A stretch of DNA of 64,000 bases from Prolixibacteraceae bacterium (GTDB lineage: Bacteria; Bacteroidota; Bacteroidia; Bacteroidales; Prolixibacteraceae): positions 50,149 to 114,148 of the forward strand of contig DMSQ01000074.1 of NCBI GenBank assembly GCA_003457135.1, written 5' to 3'. The position numbers and the translations under genes were made by a program. Position 1 is the stretch's first letter. Each line of letters starts with the position of its first letter. The notes beneath the pieces were generated by a model that made no database searches, was not told the DNA's origin, and saw only the letters and a program-made list of their open reading frames with translations. Shown here piece after piece: positions 49,310 to 57,487 of this stretch.

Positions 49310-50671
49310 TTAGCTGAATACTGTTTCCATTGCCTCATCCATACTTTCGTAATCAAGGCTTTTAATATAGCCCTGTGTTACTGTAATATCAGAATGCCCC
49401 AGCATTTTCGAAATGTCATAAATTGAAATATCTTTCTTTCGGGCAATATCAGCAAATGAATGTCTGGCAACATGGCTTGAAATGCTTTTTTTAATCTTTG
49501 CTTTACCAGCAATATCTTTCAATCCTGAATTGATAATTGAAATTCTGCTTTCAATCTTCTTGAAAAGGGAAGCCAATAATTCAGGATTTGTTTTCTGGAA
49601 ATCTTCAGGTGTTACAAGCTTTGAATAGTCTGCTTTATTATCAAGAAAAGGAAATATAAAATCAGTTTCTTTTTCCTTTTTGGCTTCATATATTTTCAGG
49701 ATTTTCAGTGCTTGTGGAAGTAATTTTATGCTTCTTTCTTTGTCAGTTTTACCCATTGAATACTTTAGCCTTCCTTCTGAAATATTAACCCATTTCAACT
49801 GAAGTAAATCCCCAATTCTGATTCCGGCATTGTAGAGAGAAAACAGAAATATATTTCGGATATGGAAATGAATATCAGTATCAGGATATTGAAGGTTTTC
49901 AATCAATTCAATTTCTTTAATGTCCAGCCTTTCCTTCTTTGTTGGTAATACTTTCAGCATGGTATAGAATACAAAGGGATTTTTATCAGGTGTCAATATT
50001 TTGTCTTCCCTGATTGCTTCCTTCTGAATAATTGTCCTCAATGTTTTCATGTTTACATGAACATAGTTTTGATGCAATTTTTCTTTCTGAAGGTAAAGCT
50101 GAAAATCATTTAAAAATCCTGTTGTTACTTTACTCAAAGGAAGTGGTTTGTTTCCTAAAAAGGCTTTCAATTTACGAAGCATTACATTGTATCTTTCTGA
50201 AGTCCTGATTTGCTTCATTTGGAATTTCTTATCAGCAACTTCCTGAATATATTGAAGGAAATCCTTTTTAGCATTTTCATTCTTATCCTTATTGTCAGCC
50301 CTGTTTTTAATGATTTCGGAAGATATTTCTTCTTTGTTCACATTAAGACTGTTTTCAATGCCTTCCAGCTTGGTAATTAGCCCCCTGATTTCGGAATTGA
50401 TTTTAAAAGCATTGGGAAGTAAAATAATATTGTTTTGCTTTTCCTTGAATGCTTTAATTTCCTCAACTGATAGTGTTTCTTTCAGCTTCTTTGTCAGGCT
50501 GGGCATTGATTCCCATACTTCAGCATTATCTTCATTCCATGCCCCTGAAGGGATTGAATAGCCTGTTTTTACATAGCTTGATTTTCCATTGAAGTAAATC
50601 CTGATATATACAGGATATTCCCCATTCAAATAAGGCTTGGGGAACAGGATAGCCTTGATTTTTGCTTTCAT
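49310..50671 (-). CDS. int: Tyrosine recombinase (site-specific integrase)
   Basis: The 453-residue integrase has an N-terminal Arm-DNA-binding domain (KAILFPKPYLNGEYPVYIRIYF), a SAM-like core-binding domain (MLRKLKAFLGNKPLPLSKVTTGFLNDF), and catalytic residues R (YNAGIRIGDLLQLKW), HxxR (SSHVARHSF), H (MLGHSDITVTQ) and Tyr (GYIKSL). It lies next to the right att copy, as expected for tRNA-integrated elements. ATG at 50671 is chosen because the Arm domain starts there; 50707 is the longer alternative. Confidence 0.92.
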   Translation of the reverse strand: MKAKIKAILFPKPYLNGEYPVYIRIYFNGKSSYVKTGYSIPSGAWNEDNAEVWESMPSLTKKLKETLSVEEIKAFKEKQNNIILLPNAFKINSEIRGLITKLEGIENSLNVNKEEISSEIIKNRADNKDKNENAKKDFLQYIQEVADKKFQMKQIRTSERYNVMLRKLKAFLGNKPLPLSKVTTGFLNDFQLYLQKEKLHQNYVHVNMKTLRTIIQKEAIREDKILTPDKNPFVFYTMLKVLPTKKERLDIKEIELIENLQYPDTDIHFHIRNIFLFSLYNAGIRIGDLLQLKWVNISEGRLKYSMGKTDKERSIKLLPQALKILKIYEAKKEKETDFIFPFLDNKADYSKLVTPEDFQKTNPELLASLFKKIESRISIINSGLKDIAGKAKIKKSISSHVARHSFADIARKKDISIYDISKMLGHSDITVTQGYIKSLDYESMDEAMETVFS

Positions 50672-50710
50672 ACCAGATTCATTAAAATATCCAGAATAAA
50701 GATACAAATA

Positions 50711-50743
50711 TTCTTTAGTTGGCTAAATAATAACTAAAGAAAA
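50711..50743 (+). repeat. Right arm-type repeat and inverted half
   Basis: 50722-50743 matches the left arm repeat in 21 of 22 bases. In addition TTCTTTAGTT (50711-50720) is the inverse of AACTAAAGAA within it, giving an inverted pair upstream of the integrase gene, where integrase might also control its own promoter. Confidence 0.6.
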
Positions 50744-50858
50744 ATGTTACTATTCTTTACTTTATTTTTCTTTGCATTACTATTTATAAAGCTGATATTG
50801 TGTATATTTGCAGAATATTTCAGGGCATTAAAAAGCTAACAAAAGTAAGAATTACCCC

Positions 50859-50872
50859 CCTACCGGGAGAGC
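50859..50872 (+). other. att core, right (attR side)
   Basis: CCTACCGGGAGAGC matches the tRNA-Asn 3' end copy at 42696-42709 in 13 of 14 positions, same orientation. The rest of the tRNA is absent here, as expected of the far junction. Confidence 0.6.
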
Positions 50873-50883
50873 CAGACAAGACA

Positions 50884-50910
50884 AGAGGTCGTTTTCGACC
50901 TCTTTTTTTA
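50884..50910 (+). terminator. Terminator beyond the right att, possible original tRNA-Asn terminator
   Basis: AGAGGTCG and CGACCTCT form an 8-bp stem with a TTTT loop and a T7 tail, 11 bp past attR. No plus-strand gene precedes it inside the element, so it may be the original tRNA terminator displaced by insertion. Confidence 0.65.
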
Positions 50911-51002
50911 TGCCTGAACTTTTCAAAACCATGCTGGCAAGGGCGAGCACGTTGTTCGGTGTAGTGAATTCGTACACCGCTCAAAAGGACAGTTTGAATT
51001 TT

Positions 51003-52778
51003 TTAATTCCCGAAATTGAACCAACTTTTGACAGTCAGGCTCTTTCCGTTATCAGTGGGTTCATCCAGCGGAAAAGGAGTGTTGGTAACGGTAATATCCC
51101 CTTTGTACCCAAAGGTGCTGGGGAATGTACCCTGGATTGTGTTATTGGAATGGTCCCAAGTGATGTACCTGTTCCCCAGGGTTCGTATAACTTCCTTACC
51201 AGCGCTTCCGATGGACGTGGAAGTTCCGACCTGATTCAGTATCCAGTTTTTAACGGTACTGCTCCCGATGCTCTCCATTTGATGCTTCATCCTGTTGTAG
51301 GCCATAAAACTGTAAGTGTTTTTATCTTCATCAATCCATTTCAGCATCAACGAAGAATCAGCCATCAGGGCATAATCAGATATCGGGAAAAAATACAATT
51401 TACCCTTATGGTTAGCAATAGCATCGTAAGCGCCGGAATAAACCATCGCCCGCCGGAAAATGGAAAAGATCGGACGGCAGAATACCGGCCCTGTTACACT
51501 TGTAAATACCTTGTCGGGAATAAAAGCTTTCAGTCCGATGAAAGTACAATTGCTCCCGAAATCCTTTCTGATAATATCTGTCTCGTTTTGATGGTACCTG
51601 TTTGCTCCCTTGAAAATTTTCTGATAGTGACTTGTTGAAGGATATATTGGCGAAGACTTAAAATTTTGAGCGACAATAAGATCAACAACATCCGTCGGAA
51701 GTGATTTATGATCTGGCCAGTGAGGAAAACCTGACTTAATGGTCAGGATTCCATCAATGAATTTACTGAAAGTTTCATCTGTAGGGGCAATCAAACCGTT
51801 GTGTCGTAACAGGGTTTGATTAATATTATCGAAACGTTCCTTATGAAGATTAAATGCCAAAGCAGCGTAATTTAAGTCCCATAATGTATCAGCTAATCCC
51901 CCAAGCCTTGCCTCCGGTTGATTAAATGTAGCAGTCATGTTTGGCGCAAATTTTGGATAATACCAATAGACCATTTCCAGAAAGAGTTTATAAGTATCAC
52001 CGTCCATTCCCTTTTCAAGTATTTCCTTAGCGTTCAGCATTGGGCTCACAACCCTGTCAATGATATGTACAAATCCATTTTCGGCAAAAATATCAGCCTG
52101 GAGTATCCTGGCTCCTGCATAATAAACATTTCCCGGTACATACACTCTGTTGAAATAGAACCTGTAATCTTCAGAAGTAATCCCATTTGAAGTTAAATAC
52201 GCATCATAAAATATAGGTACATATTTTCTTGACAGAGTAAATACTCTTTTGTAACTGCCTGAAATAATTGAATCTGTCACGATCATTTCTTTCTTGTTCC
52301 CCCTCTTGACCCAATACTTTTCGTTTGGATTTTTCAAAATTGTCTCCCGCTTATAAGCGTATGGATTCGAATTTGCATCTTCCGGAGTTTTCCATCCATT
52401 TACACCCAGACTTTTCAACTGCTCAAGCGACCATGGATTCTGAATAATATGGAATTTGGTGATTTTTTCAAGCTCATTTAATGGAATGTCTGAAATACTG
52501 GCATAACTGTTTTCCGACAGATATAGTTTCATGGCTGCATCGGTCGGCGCAAAAACGCTCCAACTGCCCGAAACATCAATGATGGTGTCTAACCCGGTAA
52601 GTCGCAAACACTCGGTAAACAGCGTAAGGTTCTGCTGAACCGACACTGTAGTAAACAATTTTCCCGGAAGCCAGTCGGGTCTTTTATATTTCTCATGTTC
52701 AGTCAGCTTCTCACAACCCACGAACAGGCTGAAAAGTATGCCTAGTAGAAGCAAACAGGTCTTGAAGTTTCTCATCAT
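51003..52778 (-). CDS. FAS1 (fasciclin) domain lipoprotein
   Basis: The 591-residue protein has a lipoprotein signal (LLLLGILFSLFVGCEK) and at least two FAS1 domains: LTLFTECLRLTGL..GSWSVFAPTDAAMKLYL..KFHIIQNP..QADIFAENGFVHIIDRVVSP, and later RHNGLIAPTDETFSKFIDGIL..DLIVAQNF. In Bacteroidota, such proteins are commonly part of glycan-use loci and act at the cell surface. It precedes no SusC/D gene here. The gene stops soon after the second domain's C-terminal region. Confidence 0.8.
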   Translation of the reverse strand: MMRNFKTCLLLLGILFSLFVGCEKLTEHEKYKRPDWLPGKLFTTVSVQQNLTLFTECLRLTGLDTIIDVSGSWSVFAPTDAAMKLYLSENSYASISDIPLNELEKITKFHIIQNPWSLEQLKSLGVNGWKTPEDANSNPYAYKRETILKNPNEKYWVKRGNKKEMIVTDSIISGSYKRVFTLSRKYVPIFYDAYLTSNGITSEDYRFYFNRVYVPGNVYYAGARILQADIFAENGFVHIIDRVVSPMLNAKEILEKGMDGDTYKLFLEMVYWYYPKFAPNMTATFNQPEARLGGLADTLWDLNYAALAFNLHKERFDNINQTLLRHNGLIAPTDETFSKFIDGILTIKSGFPHWPDHKSLPTDVVDLIVAQNFKSSPIYPSTSHYQKIFKGANRYHQNETDIIRKDFGSNCTFIGLKAFIPDKVFTSVTGPVFCRPIFSIFRRAMVYSGAYDAIANHKGKLYFFPISDYALMADSSLMLKWIDEDKNTYSFMAYNRMKHQMESIGSSTVKNWILNQVGTSTSIGSAGKEVIRTLGNRYITWDHSNNTIQGTFPSTFGYKGDITVTNTPFPLDEPTDNGKSLTVKSWFNFGN

Positions 52779-52911
52779 TTATATTATTGCCAACGAAGAA
52801 GTAAAACTAGACATAACTCTTCCTTTTCCCAAAATGATTTTTTCTGAAAAGATGCAACCAAGTATCTTCCTTTAACCCTGATAATTTTGATTCAAGTTGC
52901 ACAAAATAGAA

Positions 52912-55173
52912 CTAATCTGTTTTTTCTTCCGATGGCGGCACTTCATTCTCCGAACTTCCCCATTCGCGGTTGGCTTCTGGTCCCATCTGTAGGATCAGTT
53001 TTCCGCCTGAAATCAGATCGGAATGGCTGAACCACGGTTTGTTCCAGTTCACTCCATTTAAAGTGGCCGACTGAATGTATTTATTTTCAGCCGAATTATT
53101 GATTGCTTCAACCTCGAAGAACTTTCCATTGCCAAGGTCAATCCTGACCTGATCGAACATCGGACTTCCGATAGTATAAACGGGCATTCCCGGAGTCACA
53201 GGGTAAAATCCCATGTACGAAAAAACGACAAAGGATGTCATTCCGCCACCATCTTCATCTCCCGGCACACCCATCAAATCATTCCTGAACCATTGATTGA
53301 GCAACGTGCGGATACGTTTCTGGGTTTTCCAGGGTTGGCCGGCATAATTGTACAAATACGGAATATGCAGCGAGGGTTCGTTGGCCATCGAAAACTGCCC
53401 CACATTTCCGGTATGATCAGGCAATTGAGCAAAAAATTCATATTTGCTTTTACCTAATGGTCTGGCAAACATAGCATCCAGATTTTTGACAAAACTTTCC
53501 CGTCCGCCCATCAGGTTGATCAGATCGGCCACATTGTGCTGAACATCCCAGCGATAAATCCAGGCATTGTTCTCGCCATAGTATTCGCGTGCACCCATTC
53601 CTCCTGAGAACACATAGTCGAAAGGCTCAATAAAATGGCCATCGCTATCTTTCGGGTGGAAGAACCCGGTTTTGGCATTGTACACGTTCCGGTAATTGGA
53701 TGAACATTTCAGGAAATAGTTGTAATCGTCGGTTTTGCCCAATTCTTTGGCAATTTGCGACAAACACCATTCATCATACGAAGTACCGAGCGTAACAGCA
53801 ACCGGCTGTCGTTTTTCGAATGAATGCACTTCGGGGATAGTTTCTTTTTCGCCAACTTTCAGGGCTGGAATGTACCCGTGATCGCGATAAAACCGGTCGA
53901 GTTTTCCAGCCGGTTTTCCCGACCAGGGAGCCAGCGTTTTTTCCATAATTGCGCCTTTACAAGCCAGGTATGCCTTTTCGAGGTCGAAGCCGCGAAGGCC
54001 TTTGCGATAAGCGTCAATTACCGAAGCTACGCCATGGTTGGAATTCATGCGCCGGCTATCGCCCGTAATTTCAGGAAAAGTAGGCCACCAGTTGTGTTCC
54101 ATTTGTCCCGACATTTCGACAAACGAATGAAGGATATTTTCTTCTTTCTTCTTATCAATCAGTACCCTCAGCGGATGGTGTGCCCGGTAAGAATCCCAAA
54201 TCCAGTCGTCGGTAAAAAACGGAGTACCGTTGTCTGAATGAATAGCTCCGTCGAATCCGCTGTAATACCGGCCATCTTCCGAAATGCAGACAGGCCGTTC
54301 GAAAGTGCGGTATAACGAGGTGTAGAAGGCTGTTTTTTCATTTTCTGAACCTCCCGTAACCGCGATTTTACCAAGCGATTCGTTCCATATTTTGCGCCCT
54401 TTTTGTTGCACGGATTTAAGATCGTAATCCTGAATTTCACGGTTCAGGTTTTTCCTGGCCTGGGCTTCATTGATAAACGAAATTCCATAGCGCAAACGAA
54501 GCGTTTTTATTCCTGTTGTATATTTCAATACCATGCAGGCATTTTTACCTGTGGCCTCTGTTTCGTTTGCCAGTCGGGTTTCTTGAAGTACTGAAATACC
54601 TTCAGGAGTTTGATCAGGCTTCAGGTATAAATAAACACGCGTATTGTTTTCGATCAATTGAAAACCAGAAACCGCTTCCCCATCCCATTTCAAGCTTCCA
54701 TTCCGTGAGTTCAGCATCAGATATGCCGGACCTTCCTGCATGAAATTCAGCTCATATAAAGCGGACTGGTGTGCCACGGCAAATTGGACTTCAGTTTGTT
54801 GTTCGTCCAAATAAACTGAATAGGAATAAGGTGTGATTTTCTCCTGATCGTAACTATATGAAATAACCGGTTTGATATTTTTTTCATCTCCCTGAAAAGG
54901 GCTCAGGTTGAATGCAGAGCTTCCGCGGTGACTGGTTACCACCAAAGGTAAACCCTTCAGCAGATCGCCGGTAAAGTCCTCCCTTTCAGGATAAATCCGT
55001 AAAAAACTGTTCGGCAGGTGAATGGTCGGATAGGTTGGAACCAGCAAATGACTGATGTTCCCGATGTATGGGTTGACAAAATCAACTGGCTGCTTCTGCG
55101 GGAAAACTCCGCCGGTAAATCCGGAAAGCATCAGTGCAAGTCCGAACATGCGGATCGAAGGAATAATTTTCAT
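52912..55173 (-). CDS. GH92 family alpha-mannosidase-like glycosidase
   Basis: The 753-residue protein has a signal peptide and the GH92 pattern: VDFVNPYIGN at the start, TAFYTSLYRTFERP, the TDDWIWDSYRAHHPL motif, EFFAQLPDHTGNVGQFSMANEPSLHIPYLYNY, and VPGDEDGGGMTSFVVFSYMGFYPVTPG (catalytic Glu/Asp region). GH92 enzymes are calcium-dependent exo-alpha-mannosidases. It fits the adjacent GDP-mannose and fucosidase genes. ATG at 55173 sets the signal peptide. Confidence 0.88.
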   Translation of the reverse strand: MKIIPSIRMFGLALMLSGFTGGVFPQKQPVDFVNPYIGNISHLLVPTYPTIHLPNSFLRIYPEREDFTGDLLKGLPLVVTSHRGSSAFNLSPFQGDEKNIKPVISYSYDQEKITPYSYSVYLDEQQTEVQFAVAHQSALYELNFMQEGPAYLMLNSRNGSLKWDGEAVSGFQLIENNTRVYLYLKPDQTPEGISVLQETRLANETEATGKNACMVLKYTTGIKTLRLRYGISFINEAQARKNLNREIQDYDLKSVQQKGRKIWNESLGKIAVTGGSENEKTAFYTSLYRTFERPVCISEDGRYYSGFDGAIHSDNGTPFFTDDWIWDSYRAHHPLRVLIDKKKEENILHSFVEMSGQMEHNWWPTFPEITGDSRRMNSNHGVASVIDAYRKGLRGFDLEKAYLACKGAIMEKTLAPWSGKPAGKLDRFYRDHGYIPALKVGEKETIPEVHSFEKRQPVAVTLGTSYDEWCLSQIAKELGKTDDYNYFLKCSSNYRNVYNAKTGFFHPKDSDGHFIEPFDYVFSGGMGAREYYGENNAWIYRWDVQHNVADLINLMGGRESFVKNLDAMFARPLGKSKYEFFAQLPDHTGNVGQFSMANEPSLHIPYLYNYAGQPWKTQKRIRTLLNQWFRNDLMGVPGDEDGGGMTSFVVFSYMGFYPVTPGMPVYTIGSPMFDQVRIDLGNGKFFEVEAINNSAENKYIQSATLNGVNWNKPWFSHSDLISGGKLILQMGPEANREWGSSENEVPPSEEKTD

Positions 55174-55392
55174 GTGTTTTATATAAATTGAAAATAAAAT
55201 GATACAGAATCTACCCTCCAAACAGATTAAGGATATAAAGTTAAAAAATGGCAGATCAATAATTAAAAAAACTGAGGGTAAGTTCTACGGAGTGTGTAAT
55301 TTGTCATACTTGTATAAGTACCTGCCCGAAAAAAGTACTCGGACTTTCTTATGGATTTGATATAAGCCGGAACGAATTTTTAAACAGAAAGA

Positions 55393-55635
55393 ATGGAATA
55401 TAAAAAGAGAATTGAAATATTAGAAGCCAGAAGACCGACGCTTGCAACCTATTGGAGTAGAATATTATTTTTTTTGATAGATGTAATATTCGTAATATTA
55501 TTTTTCGTTGTTTTTCAAACATTATCTCAATTATTGGGTTATAATCTCAGTGAAATTCATTTTCAAGAAACGCTAACAGCGGTCTGGCAAAGGACAGCCT
55601 CACCAGCCTCAATCCTGACCGTTATCAACAAGTAA
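55393..55635 (+). CDS. Short RDD-like membrane protein or fragment
   Basis: The 80-residue product has one long hydrophobic segment resembling the first part of RDD-family membrane proteins (RRPTLATYWSRILFFLIDVIFVILFFVVF), but the family normally has three or more helices. It is probably an N-terminal fragment or a small protein. No downstream continuation in another frame is obvious. Confidence 0.4.
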   Translation: MEYKKRIEILEARRPTLATYWSRILFFLIDVIFVILFFVVFQTLSQLLGYNLSEIHFQETLTAVWQRTASPASILTVINK

Positions 55636-55704
55636 CTGTTCGTATTTTCATTGTAATAATTTAGAAAAAAATTTGTTTATTTATGGTGAAAAATAATCTT
55701 AAGC

Positions 55705-56052
55705 ATGAACGATAAGATTGAACTCTTAAAATGTCCTAAGGAAGGAATTGAATGCGAAGATCACCGTTTGGTAATAAACAGGGATTATTGTGCATCACAA
55801 AATTATATGCACGACAAAGACTATTCCAGGTCAATCATAGCGTTGAAAAATGCCTTTCATAAGACAACGGAATTGAACGAAACTTCATGCTTAAATTGTG
55901 CCAGGCTTTTTCGGTCAACCATTACAGAATCGTTGGAATACATCCATGAGGATTTGTTAAATATGTCAACCGGTTTTTTGGGAACCAAACGATTTCAATC
56001 GAGTTTTGAACTTGCTGGCAATGTTTTAATGGAAATGAAAAGAGAAATCTAA
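55705..56052 (+). CDS. Hypothetical protein
   Basis: This 115-residue protein contains CPKEGIECEDHRLV, YCASQNYMHDKDYSRSIIALKNAF and a late CLNCARLF motif. Four or more Cys might bind metal. I do not recognise the family. It lies alone between the RDD-like fragment and the LacI gene. Confidence 0.5.
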   Translation: MNDKIELLKCPKEGIECEDHRLVINRDYCASQNYMHDKDYSRSIIALKNAFHKTTELNETSCLNCARLFRSTITESLEYIHEDLLNMSTGFLGTKRFQSSFELAGNVLMEMKREI

Positions 56053-56095
56053 ACAGAACTTTTTGCATTCCAGTTTTCTTCAGGCAATTATTACC

Positions 56096-57124
56096 CTATT
56101 TCACCGACGATTTCCTAACTACTAATTTCGTGTTCAACACCACTTGTTCCGGTTCTGATTCAGGATTTTCAATCTGGTTAAAGAAAAGGCGTGCGGCTGC
56201 TTGTCCTATTTCAAAAGTAGGGTGAGTAATCGAGGTCAGTGGCGGATCAACAACGGTAGCATGAAATTCATCGGTAAATCCGACTAAAGCAATATCTTCA
56301 GGGATACGAAGTCCGCGACGCTTTATCTCTTTCATTGCTGCAAATGCTACCGTATCGTTTATTCCGAAAATAGCATCCGGTTTCTGGGGCAAATCCAGTA
56401 ATCTTCCAGTCGCTCTGGTTGCATCTTTCGAACTCATATTACATTGAACAAGTAATTCCGGGTTAAATTCAATTCCGCAGCTTTGCAATCCTGAAAGATA
56501 TCCCTCAGCCCGCTCTTGCGAAATATTGAGATGGTTAGGGCCTGCAATGTATCCGATTCTCCGGAATCCGTTTTTGTAGAAATGTCTTGTGATCTTTTTT
56601 GCTGCATCAACATTATTAACTACGACTGAAGGAACTTCGTTTATCCGGCACACCCGGTCAAAAAATACGAGTGGAATATCATTTTTAATTAAGCGATCGA
56701 AATGCTCGTAGCTTTTTGTTTCCTGGCTTAGACAAACAATCAGCCCTTCAACCCGTGTATTGAGCATATTCCTGACCGAAATAATCTCCTTTTTAAGGGT
56801 TTCGTTCGACGAAGCAATCAGAATATAATAACCTTTTTCTTCAGCAACTTCTTCAATTCCTGAAATAATGGAAGAGTAAAAATGAGTGACCAAATCAGGA
56901 ACAATCACACCGATCATTCGGGTGGCCTGTTTTAATAATCCCATTGCCAGCGGATTCGGAGTATAATTCATTTCCGCAGCCAGTTTCTGTATCCTCCGGG
57001 TCACCTCCGGACTGATGTCAGGATGATTATTGAGTGCCCTCGAAACTGTTGAAATAGAAACTCCGATTTCAAGTGCCAGGTCCTTTAACGAAATATGTCT
57101 TTTGCCTTTTTCCATAGTTTTCAA
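56096..57124 (-). CDS. LacI-family transcriptional regulator
   Basis: The 342-residue repressor has the N-terminal HTH and hinge (ISLKDLALEIGVSISTVSRALNNHPDISPEVTRRIQKLAAEMNYTPN) and a periplasmic-binding-protein-like effector domain (IGVIVPDLVTHFYSSIISGIEEVAEEKGYYILI). It is divergent from the GDP-mannose/fucosidase operon, with a matching palindromic double site in between, so it probably controls that operon in response to a sugar. Starts at 57124 or 57115 are both possible. Confidence 0.9.
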   Translation of the reverse strand: MKTMEKGKRHISLKDLALEIGVSISTVSRALNNHPDISPEVTRRIQKLAAEMNYTPNPLAMGLLKQATRMIGVIVPDLVTHFYSSIISGIEEVAEEKGYYILIASSNETLKKEIISVRNMLNTRVEGLIVCLSQETKSYEHFDRLIKNDIPLVFFDRVCRINEVPSVVVNNVDAAKKITRHFYKNGFRRIGYIAGPNHLNISQERAEGYLSGLQSCGIEFNPELLVQCNMSSKDATRATGRLLDLPQKPDAIFGINDTVAFAAMKEIKRRGLRIPEDIALVGFTDEFHATVVDPPLTSITHPTFEIGQAAARLFFNQIENPESEPEQVVLNTKLVVRKSSVK

Positions 57125-57171
57125 ACCAAACTGATTGCATCACAAAGCTAAAAGATTTTCAGAAATTGACG

Positions 57172-57323
57172 CCCCATCCCCAACCCTTCTTCAAAATAGG
57201 GAAGGGAGTTTAGCGATTGAAGGTTAGGATGATAAATCCTGCAAAAACAGAGATTGTCCTTTCAAAATATAAATTTACAAGTAGCATTTTTTTCTTCCCT
57301 CCGTTTGTAGGGGTTGGGGGAAG
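57172..57323. repeat. MITE/REP-like element with C-rich terminal inverted repeats
   Basis: A left part with CCCCATCCCCAACCC and AGGGAAGGGAG (57172-57209) and a right part with TTCCCTCCG and GTAGGGGTTGGGGGAAG (57293-57323) are inverted relative to each other around an 83-bp AT-rich centre. This has the form of a small non-autonomous repeat and resembles 15303-15321. Confidence 0.5.
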
Positions 57324-57355
57324 CTATTAGATGTTCCTAAACACTTTTTTATTGA

Positions 57356-57382
57356 CGCAAACCTTTGCGCAAACCTTTGCGC
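57356..57382. promoter_or_regulatory. Double overlapping LacI-type operator
   Basis: CGCAAACCTTTGCG (57356-57369) and GCGCAAACCTTTGCGC (57367-57382) are two perfect palindromes with the same CC centre, their centres 12 bp apart and sharing three bases. LacI-family sites are palindromes of this size, usually with a CG centre. Their position between the lacI-type gene and the operon at 57488 supports this role. Confidence 0.6.
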
Positions 57383-57487
57383 TATTTTGTTGTATTAGAA
57401 CGTATTGTAATTTTTTTTTAATTGTCGTTATTTGCACCTGATAAATCGAAAATTGAAATTTATTCACAAACATAAAAATCATACAAA

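Larger units (their letters stand above)
42696..50872. mobile_element. Integrated element in tRNA-Asn, probable phage satellite
   Basis: The 8.2-kb element is bounded by direct repeats of the tRNA 3' end: 42696-42709 and 50859-50872 (13 of 14 bases alike). Matching 22-bp arm repeats lie near each end. It contains, on the minus strand, a tyrosine integrase next to the right end, two paralogous unknowns, a HTH protein, an unknown, a II/X-type replication protein and a P22 gp3-like small terminase; on the plus strand a lipoprotein and a T9SS cargo protein. The sequence is visibly AT-richer than its flanks. No large terminase, portal, capsid or conjugation genes are present, so a phage satellite or similar hitchhiking element is likely. 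Confidence 0.75.
57125..57487. other. Divergent regulatory region with repeat and operator
   Basis: These 363 bp contain no gene. They hold a C/G-rich inverted repeat element (57172-57323) and a double palindrome (57356-57382) likely to be bound by the LacI-family regulator. An exact -7 element for the epimerase gene was not found; TATTTTG at 57384-57390 is one base short of it. Confidence 0.6.

Noticed and set aside
50859..50872. Possible second tRNA gene at the right junction
   Set aside because: Only the last 14 bases match a tRNA; no D-arm, anticodon arm or acceptor 5' strand precedes.
50910..51638. Plus-strand 242-codon open frame after the right att site
   Set aside because: It is antisense to the FAS1 lipoprotein, whose domains and signal are clear; the frame has no domain of its own.
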